A DNA stretch of 64,000 nucleotides from CAZNPU01 sp964575335 (lineage in GTDB: Bacteria; Planctomycetota; Phycisphaerae; Phycisphaerales; SM1A02), in contig CAZNPU010000001.1 of the NCBI GenBank assembly GCA_964575335.1, positions 186,001 to 250,000 on the forward strand. Reading direction: 5' to 3'. The stretch's first letter is position 1, and each line of letters begins with the position of its first letter. The notes below the pieces were generated by a model. The model had not been told where the DNA came from and made no database searches. It saw only the letters and a list, made by a program, of their open reading frames with translations. The translations under genes and the position numbers were made by a program. Shown here piece by piece: positions 62,196 through 64,000 of this stretch.

Positions 62196-63065
62196 TCATA
62201 CATCGTTGCCCGGCGGCGGTGCCGCCACGCCGACGATGGCGATTCTTTTGGCATCTGCAGCCTGCAGCACGGCTGGCTTATCCACCAGAATCACGCGCCC
62301 TGCTCCCAGCGCGATGCAACTGCAGCCAAGCCGCGCAGCGCGTTCGATCGTTGCCAGACCGATGGCAGGCACATCGGCGCGCATGTCGTGCTCGCGCTTG
62401 GCGGTTTTGAGCAAGGTCCATCCCCGGGTTTTGCACAACTCGCCGGCACGGTCCATCATGGCGTCGGTGCCTTCCACCGCTTCAACGGCGATCACATCGC
62501 GCTCGCGCACCGCGATGGCCTGACCGATGTCCAGCTCCACCGTCTGCGTCAGCAGAGGCCAGCCGAAGGCAATATCAGCCTGTTGCTGGGGGCTTGGCTG
62601 CGTGCGGGTCATGACGCCCTCATGAGCCAGATGATCCTGAATGTAGGTGGTTGAATCGATGAGCATGATTCCGTTGCGGGCCAGTTCGTCAGCCACTGCC
62701 GCCAGCACTGCAGCGTTGCGGCGATCATGGCGCAGATGACGGTACCACAACCGCACGGCGCGCCAATCCGGGATTTGCCGAAACAGCCGCCAGGGGTCGT
62801 GCATGCGCTTTTTTGAAACCCGACCCACCATCACCGCTTCCTGCACGCCGGCCTTGCGCAGCACGCTGATCCATTGACCGATCCGCAGAACGCCTGCCAC
62901 GGTGAACTGATCACATAACTGCGGCAACTGCAGATCGTATTGATCGCGCAAGCCCACGCAGCACACCACCACGCCAGCCCGGCGCATGCCTTGCGCAACC
63001 AGCAGCGGCACGCGGCCCTGGCCGGCAATCAACCCAACAGTCTGGCGCGTCAGTCTGAGCGTCAC
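62196..63065 (-). CDS. lpxI: UDP-2,3-diacylglucosamine pyrophosphatase LpxI
   Basis: Fourth lipid A step, making lipid X in species without LpxH. The 289-residue protein (formerly DUF1009) shows VGLIAGQGRVPLLVA, RVSKKRMHDP and VIAVEAVEGTDAMMDRAG, all LpxI marks. I choose the GTG at 63065: TAAACT sits 7 nt upstream, there is no ribosome site, and the protein then starts at VTLRLTRQTVGL. The frame is open back to 63122, but that part has no homology. LpxB, usually neighbouring, is not in the window. Confidence 0.9.
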   Translation of the reverse strand: MTLRLTRQTVGLIAGQGRVPLLVAQGMRRAGVVVCCVGLRDQYDLQLPQLCDQFTVAGVLRIGQWISVLRKAGVQEAVMVGRVSKKRMHDPWRLFRQIPDWRAVRLWYRHLRHDRRNAAVLAAVADELARNGIMLIDSTTYIQDHLAHEGVMTRTQPSPQQQADIAFGWPLLTQTVELDIGQAIAVRERDVIAVEAVEGTDAMMDRAGELCKTRGWTLLKTAKREHDMRADVPAIGLATIERAARLGCSCIALGAGRVILVDKPAVLQAADAKRIAIVGVAAPPPGNDV

Positions 63066-63072
63066 AACTGCA

Positions 63073-63078
63073 AGTTTA
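63073..63078 (-). promoter_or_regulatory. Candidate -10 element of lpxI
   Basis: TAAACT on the minus strand, 7 nt before the GTG at 63065. Confidence 0.4.
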
Positions 63079-63223
63079 TCCGGCTTCACGGTTCTGCGCA
63101 CAGCGCAAGGCAGCGTGAGCAATCTTTGAAAATGCGTCCGATTTCTACCTGAAAGCTCCTGCGGTGCGCGCGAACGATCTACTATCTACGCCCGCCACGA
63201 CGCGGATGAGACTGGAGCACTTG

Positions 63224-64000
63224 ATGTCTGTTATGTCACAGCCGACCGACCACACCGGGCCGTCGAAACGCTTTCGTTTGAACAATCTTGACTGGCCGAC
63301 GGTTCTGGCCATTGGCGCACTGCATGTTGGATGCGTGTTCGCGTTCTTTCCCGCCATGTTTTCCTGGAGCGGCGTGGTTCTGGCAGTTGTATTGTGGTGG
63401 CTGTGCGGCGGGCTGGGCATTTGCCTGTGCTATCACCGCCTGCTGACGCATCGCAGTTTCCAGACGCCAAAGTGGTTTGAATATTTTCTTGTCGTGCTCG
63501 GCACGCTCAACTGGCAGGGCGGACCGCTGCGATGGGTGGGCGTGCATCGCATTCACCACAAGGAATCCGACGGCGAACACGATCCGCACTCGCCGCAGCA
63601 TGGTTTTACATGGGCGCACATGTTCTGGTGCCTGATGAAAGACGAGCCGGGCCACGATCCGCTGGCGGTGACGAAGGACCTGCAGCGCGACAAGGTCATC
63701 ATGTGCCTGGATCGCTATTTCTTCCTGCCGCAGTTCATCCTTGCTGCGCTGCTCTTCGGGGCCGGCTGGATGGCGCTCGGCTCGGTGACGGGGGGATTGA
63801 GCTGGGTCATCTGGGGCGTGTGCGTGCGTACGGTCTTCGGCTTCCACGCCACGTGGTTTGTGAATTCAGCCGCTCACACATGGGGCTATCGCAACTTCGA
63901 AACCACAGACGGCTCGCGCAACAACTGGTGGGTGGCGATCATCTCCTTTGGCGAAGGCTGGCACAACAACCATCATGCTCAGCAGCGATCAGCCGCCCAC
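63224..64000 (+). CDS. Fatty acid (acyl-CoA type) desaturase, C-terminus outside window
   Basis: Membrane di-iron desaturase introducing a double bond into fatty acyl chains. The 259 visible residues carry the three histidine boxes: HRLLTH (HX4H), HRIHH (HxxHH) and, near the end, HNNHH. Four hydrophobic helices are visible. CTGGAG precedes the ATG at 63224. The gene runs off the right edge with the last box already complete, so little is missing. Position (delta-9 or other) cannot be told. Confidence 0.93.
   Translation, partial: MSVMSQPTDHTGPSKRFRLNNLDWPTVLAIGALHVGCVFAFFPAMFSWSGVVLAVVLWWLCGGLGICLCYHRLLTHRSFQTPKWFEYFLVVLGTLNWQGGPLRWVGVHRIHHKESDGEHDPHSPQHGFTWAHMFWCLMKDEPGHDPLAVTKDLQRDKVIMCLDRYFFLPQFILAALLFGAGWMALGSVTGGLSWVIWGVCVRTVFGFHATWFVNSAAHTWGYRNFETTDGSRNNWWVAIISFGEGWHNNHHAQQRSAAH

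Overview
The window looks like a chromosomal segment of a planctomycete, most likely a Phycisphaerae-type member. Reasons visible in the sequence: secreted proteins ending in PTPG-type PEP-CTERM tails, a secreted protein ending in two dockerin-like calcium-binding repeats, small membrane proteins carrying a CxxCGY(D/S)L...CPECG zinc ribbon, an LpxC-FabZ fusion, complete outer-membrane and lipid A gene sets, moderately high GC with alternating strands, and short operons. These family associations are from general knowledge; the taxonomic call is an inference. No phage, insertion sequence, CRISPR array or recognised defence system was found.

Layout. 1-5.3 kb: a Ser/Thr kinase cut by the window edge, a methyltransferase-like protein, an SPC-type metal P-type ATPase and a secreted coiled-coil protein of unknown function. 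5.5-7.2 kb: an AT-rich inverted-repeat element, a XerC/D recombinase and an overlapping small Cys/His-rich protein. 7.4-11.5 kb: a flagellar operon (small orf-flgF-flgG-flgA-flgH) behind a good sigma-54 type -24/-12 promoter and closed by a hairpin. 11.7-16.2 kb: trpS, a CPBP protease and trpC whose start codons share one CATG, and two zinc-ribbon membrane proteins. 16.3-20.8 kb: enoyl-CoA hydratase, acyl-CoA dehydrogenase and leucine-type dehydrogenase, a likely branched-chain or acyl catabolic set. 20.9-24.6 kb: an epimerase remnant, csrA, a PEP-CTERM protein, holB and tRNA-Cys. 24.9-32.6 kb: a 21-bp tandem repeat, an orphan fused ABC permease, lipB, a first lpxA, the dockerin protein, an MBL-fold protein and lptB. 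32.8-46.4 kb: convergent phosphofructokinase (PPi-type features) and fructose-1,6-bisphosphatase, then an APC permease, thiolase, psd, an HTH membrane protein, moxR, mutM, a CNNM/CorC protein and gcvT. 46.8-49.0 kb: a second PEP-CTERM protein and a frameshifted secreted protein. 49.1-58.0 kb: an outer-membrane biogenesis island, lpxD1 (minus) facing bamA-ompH1-ompH2-lpxD2-lpxC/fabZ-lpxA2. 58.3-64 kb: an acidic protein, pgl, a secreted prenyltransferase-fold protein, lpxI, and a fatty acid desaturase cut by the window end.

The strongest shared theme is the Gram-negative envelope: lpxA (two copies), lpxC-fabZ, lpxD (two copies), lpxI, lptB, bamA, two ompH/skp-like chaperones and psd. The most interesting non-gene signal is a recurrent TACANT hexamer 5-9 nt upstream of the start codon of at least eight genes that also lack a Shine-Dalgarno sequence, which suggests many leaderless transcripts beside normally initiated genes.
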